Position numbers and translations under genes: made by a program
The notes under the pieces: model-generated
The model's input: only the letters and a program-made list of their open reading frames with translations
What the model was told of the DNA's origin: nothing
The model's database searches: none
Shown here: positions 7,583 to 17,605 of the stretch, piece after piece
Layout: every line of letters begins with the position of its first letter
How positions within the stretch are numbered: position 1 is the stretch's first letter
Assembly: GCA_963752855.1 (NCBI GenBank)
Contig: CAVVZX010000020.1
Location: 37,348 to 101,347 of the forward strand
Reading direction: 5' to 3'
Length of the DNA: 64,000 bases
Source of the DNA: DATJPW01 sp963752855
GTDB taxonomy: Bacteria; Desulfobacterota; Desulfomonilia; Desulfomonilales; Desulfomonilaceae

Positions 7583-9094
7583 ATGCTCGAATCCCTCCAG
7601 CATCTTGCGACCGGTTTTGGAGTCGCCATGACTCTCCAGAACCTCTTTTACTGCCTGTTGGGAACTATAGTGGGCACTCTGGTAGGCGTCTTGCCCGGTC
7701 TGGGACCGATAGCGGGGATCGCTCTCCTGATTCCGGTCACTTTTGGCCTCAATGCTACATCCGCGATCATCATGCTCGCGGGCATTTACTATGGCGCGAT
7801 GTATGGCGGGTCAACCACCTCGATCTTGCTTAATGTCCCCGGCGAAACGGCCTCTGTTATAACTTGCATCGACGGTTACCAGATGGCGCAGAAAGGACAA
7901 GCCGGCAAGGCGCTGGCGTTATGCGCCATAGGCTCCTTTGTCGCCGGCACTCTCGCTATATTCGGTCTGGCTTTTCTTGCCCCTCCTCTTGCAGAGGCAG
8001 CGCTGGCCTTCGGCCCTCCTGAATATTTCTCATTGATGGTGGCTGCGTTCATAGTGCTTAGCAATGTGACGGGCGGCTCTTTTCTGAAATCGCTTATTAT
8101 GGCGCTCGTCGGCCTGATCATAGGGACCATCGGCCTTGACCCTGTTACGGGCGAAGGCCGATTCGCGTTTGATTCCCCTTCGCTGTTGGGAGGTATCGAA
8201 TTCGTAGCCGTAGCCATAGGCGTGTTCGGTCTTGGTGAGGTGCTCACGAACGCAGGTCAGCCGGCTCATTTGCTCGAACAGAAGGTCATCTTCCCCCGCC
8301 TGAGAGACCTGTACCCGACCCTTCAGGACCTCAAGCGATCGATCCTCGCCATGCTGAGGGGCACAGGCCTCGGCTTCGTCTTCGGGCTGGTGCCGGGACC
8401 AGCGCCCGTGCTCGCCACTTATGCCTCATACATGGTCGAAAGGAAGATCTCCAGCCACCCCGAGGAATTCGGCAAAGGCGCTATGGAGGGCGTCGCCGGA
8501 CCCGAATCCGCCAATAACTCTGCTTGCCAGGCAGCCTTTATACCTCTCTTTTCCCTCGGGATTCCTTTCGCTCCACCTACAGCAGTCTTGTTAGGCGCGT
8601 TGCTCATACACGGCGTCACGCCCGGCCCTTTGATGATCACGGATCATCCGCAGCTCTTCTGGGGTGTTATTGCAAGCATGTACATAGGGAATTTCTTCTT
8701 GCTGCTGCTGAATCTGCCTTTTGTGGCCGCCTTTGCCAGCATCCTGTTGATACCCAAGAAGGTGCTCTTGCCGCTTGTAACCCTTTTCTGTCTGATCGGC
8801 ATGTACTCGGTTAATAACTCGATGTTCGATGTTTGGATGATGATCCTCTTCGGCGCTCTCGGTTTTTTCCTGCGAAAATGGGCCTACGAAGGCGCGCCGC
8901 TCCTGCTCGCCTTGGTGCTCGGTCCGAAAATGGAGGTGGCGTTTCGGCAGTCGCTTATGATTTCTCACGGCAGTTTCGATGTATTCTTCAATCGGCCGAT
9001 TTCTCTTGTGTTTCTGGCTGCAACGCTTCTGTTTCTTCTCATACCTCTTGCGCTGTCCATTCAAAAAAGATTGAGGGGCGCATTGACAAGCTGA
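7583..9094 (+). CDS. tctA: tripartite tricarboxylate transporter, large permease subunit TctA
   Basis: The 503-residue integral membrane protein has about 11-12 helices. It carries the two hallmark Gly/Pro-rich motifs of the family: GTLVGVLPGLGPIAGIALL near residue 35 with YYGAMYGGSTTSILLN near 75, and the second repeat GTGLGFVFGLVPGPAPVLA near 260 with PESANNSACQAAFIPLFSLGIP near 305. Length is standard and the frame is intact. It is translated from ATG 7583, just after tctB. It is the transport channel of the tctBAC operon in the inner membrane. Confidence 0.93.
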   Translation: MLESLQHLATGFGVAMTLQNLFYCLLGTIVGTLVGVLPGLGPIAGIALLIPVTFGLNATSAIIMLAGIYYGAMYGGSTTSILLNVPGETASVITCIDGYQMAQKGQAGKALALCAIGSFVAGTLAIFGLAFLAPPLAEAALAFGPPEYFSLMVAAFIVLSNVTGGSFLKSLIMALVGLIIGTIGLDPVTGEGRFAFDSPSLLGGIEFVAVAIGVFGLGEVLTNAGQPAHLLEQKVIFPRLRDLYPTLQDLKRSILAMLRGTGLGFVFGLVPGPAPVLATYASYMVERKISSHPEEFGKGAMEGVAGPESANNSACQAAFIPLFSLGIPFAPPTAVLLGALLIHGVTPGPLMITDHPQLFWGVIASMYIGNFFLLLLNLPFVAAFASILLIPKKVLLPLVTLFCLIGMYSVNNSMFDVWMMILFGALGFFLRKWAYEGAPLLLALVLGPKMEVAFRQSLMISHGSFDVFFNRPISLVFLAATLLFLLIPLALSIQKRLRGALTS

Positions 9095-9162
9095 TAGGTT
9101 GAAGGGGGCGATCTTTTCGCCGTCAAGGACTCCTTGGAAATTCTTAACATGAAGGAGGTTTC

Positions 9163-10047
9163 GTGGTGAGAAGTAAACTTATTTCCATCCTTGTAGCGGT
9201 ACTCGTTATAGCATGGGCTTGGCCTGTTTTAGCTGCGGATTTTCCCACAAAGGAGGTCCAAATCATTGTGCCCTGGGCCGCCGGAGGGGCCACTGATCTG
9301 ATCTTTCGCGCATTGGCGGCGCCTACGGAAAAATATCTTGGCAAGGCGGTCATCGTGGTAAACCGTCCCGGAGGTGGGGGGGCCGTAGGATACACCGAAG
9401 CAGCCTTGGCTTCTCCTGACGGCCATACCATTGTTTCGGCGATCACCCCTCTCACTATTCTTCCCCATCAGGTGAAGACTGCCTTCACTTACAAGAGTTT
9501 TGATCCGGTTATCAATGTTTCGACGGACCCGTCGATGTTTCTTGCCAAACCTGACGCACCCTGGAAAGACCTGAAGGAATTCCTAAGCTACGCGAAGCAG
9601 AATCCGAATATGGTCACGGTGGGTAACTCAGGCGCAGGAGGAGGCGTTCATCTCGTAGCTCTGGCATTTGAAAAAGCAGCCGGGGTCAAATTCAATCATA
9701 TTCCGTTCCCTGGTGGCGGTCCCTCAGTGACCAATCTTCTCGGCGGCCACATTAATGTCGTCTCAGTTTCCCCGCCTGAAGGAATCTCGCAGGTACAGGC
9801 GGAAAAATTGAAGATCCTTGCTCTCTTTGCGGACAAGAGACTGGCAATGTTTCCGGACGTTCCTACGGTTAAAGAACAGGGGACAAACTTCGCGATGGGC
9901 ATGTGGCGCGGTTTGGCTGCCCCTAAAGGAACGCCGCCTGACGTTATTAAGAAGCTCCACGACGCTTTCAAAAAGGGAATGGAGGACCCGGCTTTCAAGA
10001 AAAGCGCTGCGGACATGTCGCCGCAGCCACCGCCAAAGGCATTGTAG
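9163..10047 (+). pseudogene. tctC: TctC periplasmic solute-binding protein, 3'-truncated
   Basis: Translation starts at GTG 9163 behind an AAGGAGG box at 9152-9158. A signal peptide of about 24 residues ends in PVLAADFP. The Bug/TctC fold follows, with VQIIVPWAAGGATDL, VNRPGGGGAVGY and DVPTVKEQG motifs. Homology stops near residue 284 (KKSAADM) and the last ten residues are read out of frame from a dehydrogenase gene before a TAG. The family is usually about 320 residues, so roughly 35-40 C-terminal residues are missing. The loss is at a junction with the next gene and looks like one deletion. The product would probably not fold normally. Confidence 0.85.
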
Positions 10048-10736
10048 TGACCAACACTCCCGGGGCGAACTCGGCCGCGGTGGCTGAACTCACCATAGCC
10101 TTCATATTATCTCTGGCGCGTCATATCATCAGGGCTAATGAGGCGGTCCGGCGCGGAGGATGGCCCGTGCTGGACGGCATTGGGATCCGGGGCAAAACCG
10201 TAGGGCTAATCGGTTTCGGCTCCGCAGGCCGCGAAGTCGCAAGGCGACTCAAGGGCTTTGGCTGCCGTCTTCTTGCGTTCGACCCGTACGTCGAAACCGA
10301 AATCGCCGCCAAATATGGCGCCCGCCTGGTTCCCCTTGAGACACTGGCCTGTGAGTCGGATTTTGTGTCACTTCATGCGCCGGCGACTGACGCCACTGTT
10401 GGGATGGTCAACGAGGAATTCCTTTCACTCATGAAAAAAGGCGCATTCCTGATCAATACCGCTAGAGGAGACCTGGTAGATCAAGAGGCGCTGATAGCAA
10501 CGCTGGAGAGCGGGCATCTACAGGGGGCGGCCCTGGATTGCTTCAGTCAGGAGCCACCGGACAGGAATAGTCGCCTATTACAGCTTCCTTCGGTTATTTT
10601 CACCCCTCATACCGCGGCCCACACGGATGACGCAGTCAATCAGATGGGATGGACCGCGCTTGGTTGCTGTCTGGCGGCCTTGCGGGGTGAAACGCCGGAG
10701 CACATAGTCAATCCGGAGGTATTGGAGCGCAGCTGA
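10017..10736 (+). pseudogene. D-isomer-specific 2-hydroxyacid dehydrogenase, 5'-truncated
   Basis: Homology begins abruptly at GIVVTNTPGANSAAVAEL, which in full-length enzymes lies about 90-95 residues from the start. The NAD-binding Rossmann motif GLIGFGSAGREVARRL, the catalytic Arg in INTARGDLVDQ, the Glu in FSQEPP and the His in FTPHTAAHT are all present. The missing catalytic-domain half and the missing TctC tail meet at about 10015. A GTG at 10047 could start translation, but without the first half the enzyme would be inactive. It is probably a phosphoglycerate- or hydroxypyruvate-reductase-like enzyme of the same operon. Confidence 0.82.
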
Positions 10737-10840
10737 TTTAAGAACAAGGGGAGCCGCTGGGGATGTGTCAAAAAGGTTCGAAGGAATGGACTCTTTGCAC
10801 AAGAATTATGTAGTTAGCTCCGTTAACGGGAGAAGACTGG

Positions 10841-11065
10841 ATTTTCAGAAAGCGGACCGCCAGGGGGAAAACCCTTTTGCAAAAGGGTTTTCCCCCTGGA
10901 CCCCCTTTCCGAAAACTCCTAAATGGTTGCGGAGTCGCCATGAGCCAACGACAGGATCGCTCACCCGCACACGACCTGAAGAAGCATATTTAGGAGTTCT
11001 TTGCGGGGGGGCCGGGGGGCGGCTTTCTTGCAAGAAAGAGCCCCCCGGACTCCCTGCGGAGCAAA
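10841..11065 (+). repeat. two-hairpin repeat, copy 2 (direct orientation)
   Basis: A perfect 40-base palindrome at 10860-10899 centred on TTTTGCAAAA is followed by about 100 bases with ATGGTTGCGGAGT and CGCACACGACCTG. A second hairpin, GGCTTTCTTGCAAGAAAGAG, lies at 11022-11041. Every block is found in complement at 4801-5035. The pair forms inverted repeats bounding the iclR-tctBAC segment. No gene is visible in the surrounding 10.74-11.12 kb. Confidence 0.8.
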
Positions 11066-11118
11066 AGGAACAATCCATTTGCAAAAAGTGCCTCCCCGGC
11101 AGTTCGACTTCAAATTCC

Positions 11119-12628
11119 TGGTTTCTCGGAATTGACTTGGCACTGGAAGTTGCAAGACCGTCGTCGTCAACGAGAAGTGCGAAGCGCTTGGTTTCGGTTC
11201 GAGCGACTATGCGGCCTCTTCGCTTCATGAGAAATGGCAGGAACAAGACCCGTCGGCTGTCCTGGATGGGATGATCCGGTCGGTCCGGGCGGCAATTCAA
11301 GCAGCGGGCGAGTTATCGGGGTCGTGCTCCGGGATGAGCATCGGCGGGGCGCTCCACAGCCTCATGGCAGTGGATGGCCACGGCAGCCCCATTGACCGGC
11401 GTCATGACGTGGGCAACGGGCAGAGCGGCCCGCCAAGCAGAGTCGCTCCGGGAAAGCGCCCACGCTCAAAAGCTCTATCAGCAGACAGGATGCCCGATCC
11501 ACAGCATGTATCCGCTTTACAAGGTCCTTTGGCTCCGGGAAGAGCGTCCGGAGATATACGAGAGGGCCGCGCATTTTCTCTCCGCGAAAGAATACGTGTT
11601 TAAGCAACTGACCAGCCATCAAGTGGTCGATTATTGCCTGGCCGCGGGATCGGGATTTCTTAACGTTCACGATCTGCGGTGGAATAATACTTCCCTCGAA
11701 CTGGCCGGAATCGATGCGTCTCAACTATCATCCTTGTGCGACCCCGGCGAGGTTTTCCGTCTGTCCAATCAGGGATTTGGCTGCCCGGATGGGCGTTTCC
11801 ACGGACACTCCCGTAACGCTGGGAACAGCCGATGCGGTTAACTCCAGCCTTGGCGCGGGAGGAGTATTGCCCGGACAGGCGACGTGCATGATCGGCACCA
11901 GCGGCGCTATCAGGATCATTTCAGATAGGCCAATCCTTGATCCCGCGTCCCGGACCTGGCTCTATGCCATAGATCGAAAGCATTGGCTGGTGGGCGGGGC
12001 CATTAACAACGGAGGAATAGCGCTCTCATGGCTGCTGGATCTCTTTCATAGCGCTTTTCCGAACCTGCCGAAGGACATGCGGCTGTCTTTTGATGATCTC
12101 ATGTCTCTGGCCGCTCGGGCGAACATAGGATCGGGAGGAATAATCTGCTTACCCTTCTTTGCCGGTGAGCGCAGCCCGAACTGGAATTTGCACGCGAGGG
12201 GGGTGTTCTTCGGCCTGTCCTTGGATCACAAGATGGAGCATCTTGCCCGGGCTGTCCTGGAAGGCATATCGTTCCGATTCCGAAGCGTATATGACGCTCT
12301 TTCCGAAATCGCGGGAGACATACGACAGATACGGGCCTCCGGCGGCTTCACCAGTTCGCCATTTTGGCTGCAGATGACAGCGGACGTGCTTAACCGGGAA
12401 CTGGCTGTTCCTGAGTGGGGAGAGACTTCGAGCCTGGGCGCTGCGCTCTGGGCAATAAAAGGCGCTGATACGCTTTCTTCGCTTGAAGAGATTGGGAAGA
12501 TGGTCCCGATTGGGGAAACGTACAGGCCGGAAGCGCGGAATGCTGAGGTTTATGACAACATCTATGAGTCTTATAAAGAGTTATATGACGCACTCAATCC
12601 GCTCTTTCACAGCATTGTTGCTTCTTAG
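11119..12628 (+). pseudogene. FGGY-family carbohydrate kinase with three frame changes
   Basis: The N-terminal phosphate-1 motif FLGIDL continues as GTGSCKTVVVNEK only after a frame change at about 11139, where a run of three G appears to have lost one base. A second change near 11390 sits in a CCCC run; a third is near 11765. The rest reads LTGVMTWATGRA, then the ATPase motif TLGTADAVNSSLGAGG, MIGTSGAIR, and a C-terminal ASGGFTSSPFWLQMTADVLN, typical of gluconate/xylulose-type kinases. Total about 500 residues, as expected. The start codon is not clear. With TctBAC and the dehydrogenase it suggests a sugar-acid utilisation operon. Confidence 0.8.
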
Positions 12629-12699
12629 GCATTTTGTTCTGGAATTCCCTAATCGGAAAATCAAAACTCCTCGGTCAATCCATCGCAAGCTGCAATTTC

Positions 12700-12780
12700 C
12701 TGGTCTGCCCCCTCCCGTGGGTACGGCTACTGTTGGATCGCCCCTTTGGGGCGTCCGGACCATTCCGCCGCGTAGTTGAA
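12700..12780. repeat. short palindromic repeat between kinase and hydrolase
   Basis: The stretch contains the hairpin CGCCCCTTTGGGGCG near 12740. Such short GC-rich palindromes occur in most gaps of this window. It may act as a transcription terminator for the kinase operon, though no T-run follows. Confidence 0.4.
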
Positions 12781-12885
12781 TTCGCATAGGGGGTAATCTC
12801 AGACTTAAGAAGCGCCAAAAGGATTGCTCAATTCTGATTAATGGGCTATCTCAACTATCAGATCAGCAGGTGCGGAGGGCAAGAG

Positions 12886-14073
12886 ATGAAGAAGAAACTG
12901 GCGGTCGTTCTGGCCGTTGTGGTGGTTCTTGCGGTGGGGCTGTACTTCGTTCTTCCCGGCCTGCTCGTGGGGTGGGCGAGGGATAAAGAAAGAAAAGCGG
13001 CAGGGCTTACTGAGAAGAACCTACGCATCGCGGAATATGAGATCGCATACCTTGAAGGGGGCCAGGGAACGCCGATCCTCATGGTTCACGGGTTTGCGGC
13101 CAACAAAGACAATTGGACCCGCTTCTGCAAGTTCATAACTCCAACCTACCATGCGGTTGCATTGGACTTGCCCGGTTTCGGAAACAGCACGTACGTCGAA
13201 AACGCCTCATATGGCATAGTGGACCAGGCAAAGAGACTCGACGAGTTCGTAAACGCAGCGGGCCTAAAGAAATTCCATATTGTCGGCAATTCCATGGGCG
13301 GATACATTTCGGCCCGATACTCTATCATGTTCCCTGAGAAAGTAATGACTCTGGGCCTGTTTGACTCCTCCGGTGTGAAACCCCCGATACCCAGTGAAAT
13401 GGCGATAAGACTTTCTAAAGGCGAACCAAACCCGCTTATTGCAAAGTCAGCCGACGAGTTCGATCAGATGCTGAAATTCGTATTCGTCAAGCCCCCGGAA
13501 ATCCCTTGGATTGTAAAAAACTACTTGGTCAAGGAAGCAATGAGCCACAATGCAAGCAATTCCAGAATCTCAAAACAAACCTCGGGCGAATTCGGCCTAT
13601 TGGAACCGGACCTCGGAAAAATCAAGGCCCGGACTCTGGTGCTCTGGGGCGCAAACGATCGAGTCACCGATGTCTCAGCGGTTCAAGTTTTCGAGAAAGG
13701 ATTACCTAATTGCTCTACGGTCATCATGAAAGATTGCGGGCACCTGCCCATGATCGAGAGGCCGCAGGAGGCTGCCGAGCATTACCTGGCAGTTTTTGAA
13801 GGGAAGATGAGAAGGTCCGAGGGGAAACTTTTTTGCAAAAAAGTTTCCCCTCGGGCTCCCCTTCAAAAAACTCCTAGTCATGTCAATCTTAAGCCCAGTG
13901 CTTCTCTCAGGCGTGATGTTGCAATAATCCAACAGTCCCTCTGCCGACGAGGAAGACGAAATAGAAGTTTCTTCGAAAGCTGGACAACCAGGGAGAAAAC
14001 TCTTTTGCAAACTCCCGCGTTTTCCACGGCGACTGGACCCGCTTTTCAGAAAACTCCCGATCTTTTCGCATAG
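12886..14073 (+). CDS. membrane-anchored alpha/beta hydrolase with abnormal C-terminal extension
   Basis: I start at ATG 12886 (MKKKLAVVLAVVVV), after a GGAGGG box, because the residues before it look non-coding. An N-terminal helix anchors the protein or serves as a signal. The alpha/beta hydrolase domain follows: PILMVHGFAANKDNW (oxyanion region), nucleophile elbow VGNSMGGY, acid in LVLWGANDRV and catalytic His in DCGHLPMIERP, ending near residue 305. After EGKMRR the frame runs without a stop through a 38-base palindrome (13817-13854) and about 220 further bases, adding some 85 residues that look untranslated in origin. The usual family length is about 310, so the extension is probably an accident of repeat insertion. 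Confidence 0.8.
   Translation: MKKKLAVVLAVVVVLAVGLYFVLPGLLVGWARDKERKAAGLTEKNLRIAEYEIAYLEGGQGTPILMVHGFAANKDNWTRFCKFITPTYHAVALDLPGFGNSTYVENASYGIVDQAKRLDEFVNAAGLKKFHIVGNSMGGYISARYSIMFPEKVMTLGLFDSSGVKPPIPSEMAIRLSKGEPNPLIAKSADEFDQMLKFVFVKPPEIPWIVKNYLVKEAMSHNASNSRISKQTSGEFGLLEPDLGKIKARTLVLWGANDRVTDVSAVQVFEKGLPNCSTVIMKDCGHLPMIERPQEAAEHYLAVFEGKMRRSEGKLFCKKVSPRAPLQKTPSHVNLKPSASLRRDVAIIQQSLCRRGRRNRSFFESWTTREKTLLQTPAFSTATGPAFQKTPDLFA
13817..13854. repeat. perfect 38-base palindrome of the TTTTGCAAAA class
   Basis: CCGAGGGGAAAC pairs exactly with GTTTCCCCTCGG around the centre TTTTTTGCAAAAAA. It has the same design as the palindromes at 4967 and 10860, including flanking GGTCC and CTCCCCTTCAAAAAACTCC. 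It lies inside the 3' part of the hydrolase reading frame. A degenerate partner follows at about 13995-14060 (GAGAAAACTCTTTTGCAAACTCCCGC, shortened here). Confidence 0.75.
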
Positions 14074-14126
14074 TGATGGCTAAATAGAGATTGGCTTGGC
14101 CGCACGCAAGCGTTTAGGATCTCATG

Positions 14127-16318
14127 TTAAGGGAGTTCGGGTCGGAGGTCATAGAGCCGAAGATTGTCATTCCCGACCCCAGCCGAGCGCCACAGGCTGA
14201 AATCTACGAGCTTTCCGTTCGCCTTAATCCAATCTGCAATAGGACGGCCGGCTGTTTCCGCGCCGAGCATCCTGCTGATCCTCGATAAATCCCCTAACAT
14301 CGCGAAGCGGATTTGGTTGTCTTGAACCATTCCGGCGAACTTCTCCAGGAGTCAGGATGGGATCCAGCCCATGAAACCCACCTGTCGCCATCACGGCCTC
14401 GCCGGTACGGATAATGATCGACGCCGCAAACGGGGCGCTTGATGTGGCCAGCAAATAGCGGGCGCCCTGCTGGTTGGCTTTCAGGAAGTTGATTAGTTTC
14501 GAATTGTCCGCATGACCTCCCAATCCGCTTCGGAGAGCATGAGGCGCCTTTCCGCCCGCGTGAGTCAACCGTGCCAGGTCCGCTGAGGGAAGCGTGCCAT
14601 GACCGGGCACGAGCACGGCGCTCAAAGCCCAAGCTATAGGCATTACCAACAGCGCCACAATCCCAATCCCGAGCGCTCCGGTGGCCAAAACCCTTCCCGC
14701 CCTGATCCTACGTTCACGGAAAAGCAATGCGAATAGGCCGGCGGCGGAAATGAAAGTTCCAGCGATCATCGCGGCGTGTAGCCACATCTGCCAGGCGCCG
14801 AACCCCTTTGTCAAATCATTAAGAACTGACAGGGCGCTTGGTATTTGATTGAGCTTCCACCCCAGAGCGCTCGCTTCCACATGAAGTTGCCAGGCGGCTG
14901 TCAGGAGCAGCGCAGCGGGAAGCAAAAAAGCAGTCCAACCCTTCTGAACGTACCCATTCCACAAGGCTACGATACCGATGCCGGACAACGCTGCCAGCGA
15001 AGGCGCTATGGTCGCGAGGTAATACAGGTGCATTATCCCCGCCGCAAAGCTGTAGACGATCCCGTAAGTCAGGGTCCAGCAGAACCAGAGCAATAATACG
15101 GCATGTTGCTTTGCAATGGGTCTGCGAAAAGGGAACTGAAACGCCGCGACTAAACACCCGATAATCGCCAGAGGGATGAGCCAGCCAACCTGTCCGGCCA
15201 ATTGTCCATCCGCGAGTCGCAGCGGCCCTGCCGGAGCGAGGACAAAGAGTCGCAAACCTAGATTACTGCGTCTCAGCTCTTCGAAGAATTCCTTCCTGGC
15301 GACAGAATGAGCGTCGGAATCTGCACCGCCGTGGATTTTCGATCAACTCGGGCTGTCTCACCCGGTCTTCACAGGCGGTAAGAATCTTCCCACCGCATAC
15401 GGCCCCAACGCGAGTTCCAGCATTGAATTGTTCTTGGTGGTTCCGGCGAACGGCCGGCTCTCCGGCGGAGTCAAATCGTAGACAATCACCCAGGAAAGGG
15501 ACACTGCGATCAGGACGACGGCCGCAATCGCCAGGTCCTTGAGGCGTCTGCGCCATGTGATTGGAGCCGCCAAGAAAGTAAACCAGAACGAAACTGGGCA
15601 GCACGACAAAAGCGGCCAGCATCTTGACGTTGAATCCAATGCCGATTACGGCCATAGACAATATCAAGTAACGCCGACTGCCCGTTTCGGCTGCTCGAAT
15701 CAGCGCCCACGCCGCCAAGACAAGGACGAGCACGAGGCAGCTATCGGTGTTGCTCGACCGGTCAATCGCCACGCTGACAGGTGTTATGGCTAAGAACAGG
15801 GCCGCGAACAGGCCCGCCGACGTGTCAAAGTAGCGTCGGACAATATGATATATGACCCAAACTGCGATTATCCCTTCCAGGGCCTGAGGCAAGAGAACCG
15901 CAAGGCCGTGAAAGCCGAAAAGCTTGGCGCTGAGCACTTGGATCCACAACGCCACCGGCGGTTTGTCCACGGAGACGAACCCGGCCGGATCGAAGGAATT
16001 GTAAAAGAAATTGCTCCAGCCGGCCATCATGCTCCGAACGCCCGCGGTATAGTATTCGTTGCCCCAACCGTTCTGATCTAACCGCCACAAACGCAATGCG
16101 GCAGCCAGCAATAGGATGGCGAATATCGCGAGCACTGTTCCAAAGCTTTCCGGCCGCGGCCGTTTCTTCGGTAGCTCTGGACGCGGGACGATGAATAGTC
16201 CGGCTCGATGCTGGTGTTTGACATGCTCAAATCGTACCACCGGGCTCAGCCAAAGTTCCCCTTCTTCTAAAGGCGGATTTAGGAGGATTTTCAACCGTGA
16301 CGCTGGTCTGTGTATCAT
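14127..16318 (-). pseudogene. GT39-type membrane glycosyltransferase, several frameshifts
   Basis: The N-terminal part has a first helix and the loop LDQNGWGNEYYTAGVRSMM, followed by FDPAGFVSVDKPPVALWIQ. This is the DxE/D-containing catalytic loop region of ArnT/PMT-like enzymes that use polyprenyl-phosphate sugars. Further helices continue in a second frame from about 15570, in a third from about 15300 (FVLAPAGPLRLADGQLAGQ), and the C-terminal soluble part changes frame again near 14300. Combined length is about 730 residues, near the YkcA/YkcB-like GT39 size. It would sit in the inner membrane and glycosylate lipid or protein. The acceptor is unknown. Confidence 0.78.
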
Positions 16319-16340
16319 AGACGAACCAGCAGAAGATACG

Positions 16341-17243
16341 TTAGATGAGGCTGTAATTTATACCATCAAACGTGACAACTCCGCTTCGGATAAGTCGTTC
16401 CAGATGCTTCCCCATCATCGACCTTTCACCGAAATCATAGAAAATAGCGGGCTCGCGTTTTCGGCCATAGATAATGCGGGCTTCCACAATATCATTTATA
16501 TTTCGAGGCTGCTTGAGCAAATCGAGGAGCTTCTGCTCACGCCTATCTATCACCGCCAAATATCTGTCCCAGAGGTCGCCCGGTTCCTGCGGGAACACTC
16601 CCTGTTCGTGAGCCGAAATCCAAATTCGAGCAGGTATTGCTCGAAGCCGCTGTACCGACGCGATTACCTCATCAATATCCGAATCCCGATCACCGTACCA
16701 CGGACCGAACTTCGATAAATCGTAATCCCCCAAAAAGAGAATTCCTTCTTCTCGAAAAAAGAGCGCACAGTGCCCCGGAGTGTGTCCCGGAGTCGGAATT
16801 ATTTCGATGGTGACTCCTCCCGGATCTACGATACTTTGTCCGTTAAATACACGGTGAGGTTTCCGAGGCTTGAAGTGGAAGTCCTTTTCCATTATCGGTA
16901 CCCAGGCCCGGCGTTCCTCAGGGTTCATACCGTATGCGTCAAAAAAAGCCTCCAAGCCGGCCAGGGCAGCCGCGTCTTTTTCCGAAATCCACAGCTCCCG
17001 GTCGTCGAATAGATGCAGATATTTGAAGTGATCCTCATGCCAGTGCGTCAGCCACACAGCGTCTACTCCGGGATCGTCACGAAGCTCTCTCAGTCGCTTG
17101 TCATCAGACGCCGCGTCAATCAAAACTTTGGTGTCAGCCTCAATGTACAAAGAATGAGAATATGGATACCTACCCGATCTCTTGCCCGGAATGAATCGTA
17201 CCGGCCCGAATTGTTGTTCCATTCGTTCTGCCTCCAAGAGCAC
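16341..17243 (-). CDS. metallo-beta-lactamase-fold hydrolase, 300 aa
   Basis: The metal-binding signature THWHEDH lies near residue 66. It is followed by a second-site His in PTPGHTPGHC near 152, Asp in FLGDYDLS near 171 and a His in ISAHEQG near 210, the order expected for glyoxalase II-like MBL enzymes. A C-terminal helical region resembles the LACTB2-type winged domain (EARIIYGRKREP, then MMGKHLERLIRSGVV). No signal peptide is seen, so it is cytoplasmic. ATG 17243 or ATG 17222 (MEQQFGP) may be the start. The substrate cannot be predicted. Confidence 0.85.
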   Translation of the reverse strand: MLLEAERMEQQFGPVRFIPGKRSGRYPYSHSLYIEADTKVLIDAASDDKRLRELRDDPGVDAVWLTHWHEDHFKYLHLFDDRELWISEKDAAALAGLEAFFDAYGMNPEERRAWVPIMEKDFHFKPRKPHRVFNGQSIVDPGGVTIEIIPTPGHTPGHCALFFREEGILFLGDYDLSKFGPWYGDRDSDIDEVIASVQRLRAIPARIWISAHEQGVFPQEPGDLWDRYLAVIDRREQKLLDLLKQPRNINDIVEARIIYGRKREPAIFYDFGERSMMGKHLERLIRSGVVTFDGINYSLI

Positions 17244-17281
17244 ACTTCGATTTTAGTATAGCATCCGTGAGATCGCAGTTC

Positions 17282-17605
17282 CTACGGAATGGCCAATTGG
17301 ATCTTGATGGCCTGTTCAATCTTGCGCACATCTTTCTGGGCTAGGGCGCCGCCTCGTCTGAAAAGCCGCGCCTTACCGACAGTGGCCAATTGGTCAGTCA
17401 TGGCCTTGCTCTCTTTGCCCTCGAAGATCACCAGCGCCTCGCTGGGGTATATGCGATCTGTCTTGCTCGTGAGAGGGACAACCTGAACTCGATTGAGGAA
17501 CTTGTTTGACGCGTCGTTGCTGACGATAACGGCCGGACGCTTCTTCTTTATCTCCCCGCCAATAGACGGGTCGAAGGAGACCCACCAGACCTCACCTCGT
17601 TTCAT
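17282..17605 (-). CDS. MazF/PemK-family toxin endoribonuclease, 107 aa
   Basis: I start at ATG 17605 (MKRGEVWWVSFDP), which overlaps the antitoxin stop by 14 bases. GEVWWVSFDPSIGGEIKKKRP is the family's N-terminal block, followed by PAVIVSNDASN and VVPLTSKTDR; the C-terminus has the usual QLATVGKARL segment. The length is standard. MazF toxins cut mRNA at short sequences when the antitoxin is degraded. Cytoplasmic, normally held inactive by the upstream partner. Confidence 0.88.
   Translation of the reverse strand: MKRGEVWWVSFDPSIGGEIKKKRPAVIVSNDASNKFLNRVQVVPLTSKTDRIYPSEALVIFEGKESKAMTDQLATVGKARLFRRGGALAQKDVRKIEQAIKIQLAIP

Noticed and set aside
8591..9064. Minus-strand frame rich in Gln, His and Arg opposite TctA
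   Set aside because: Composition is typical of the complement of a hydrophobic membrane-protein gene.
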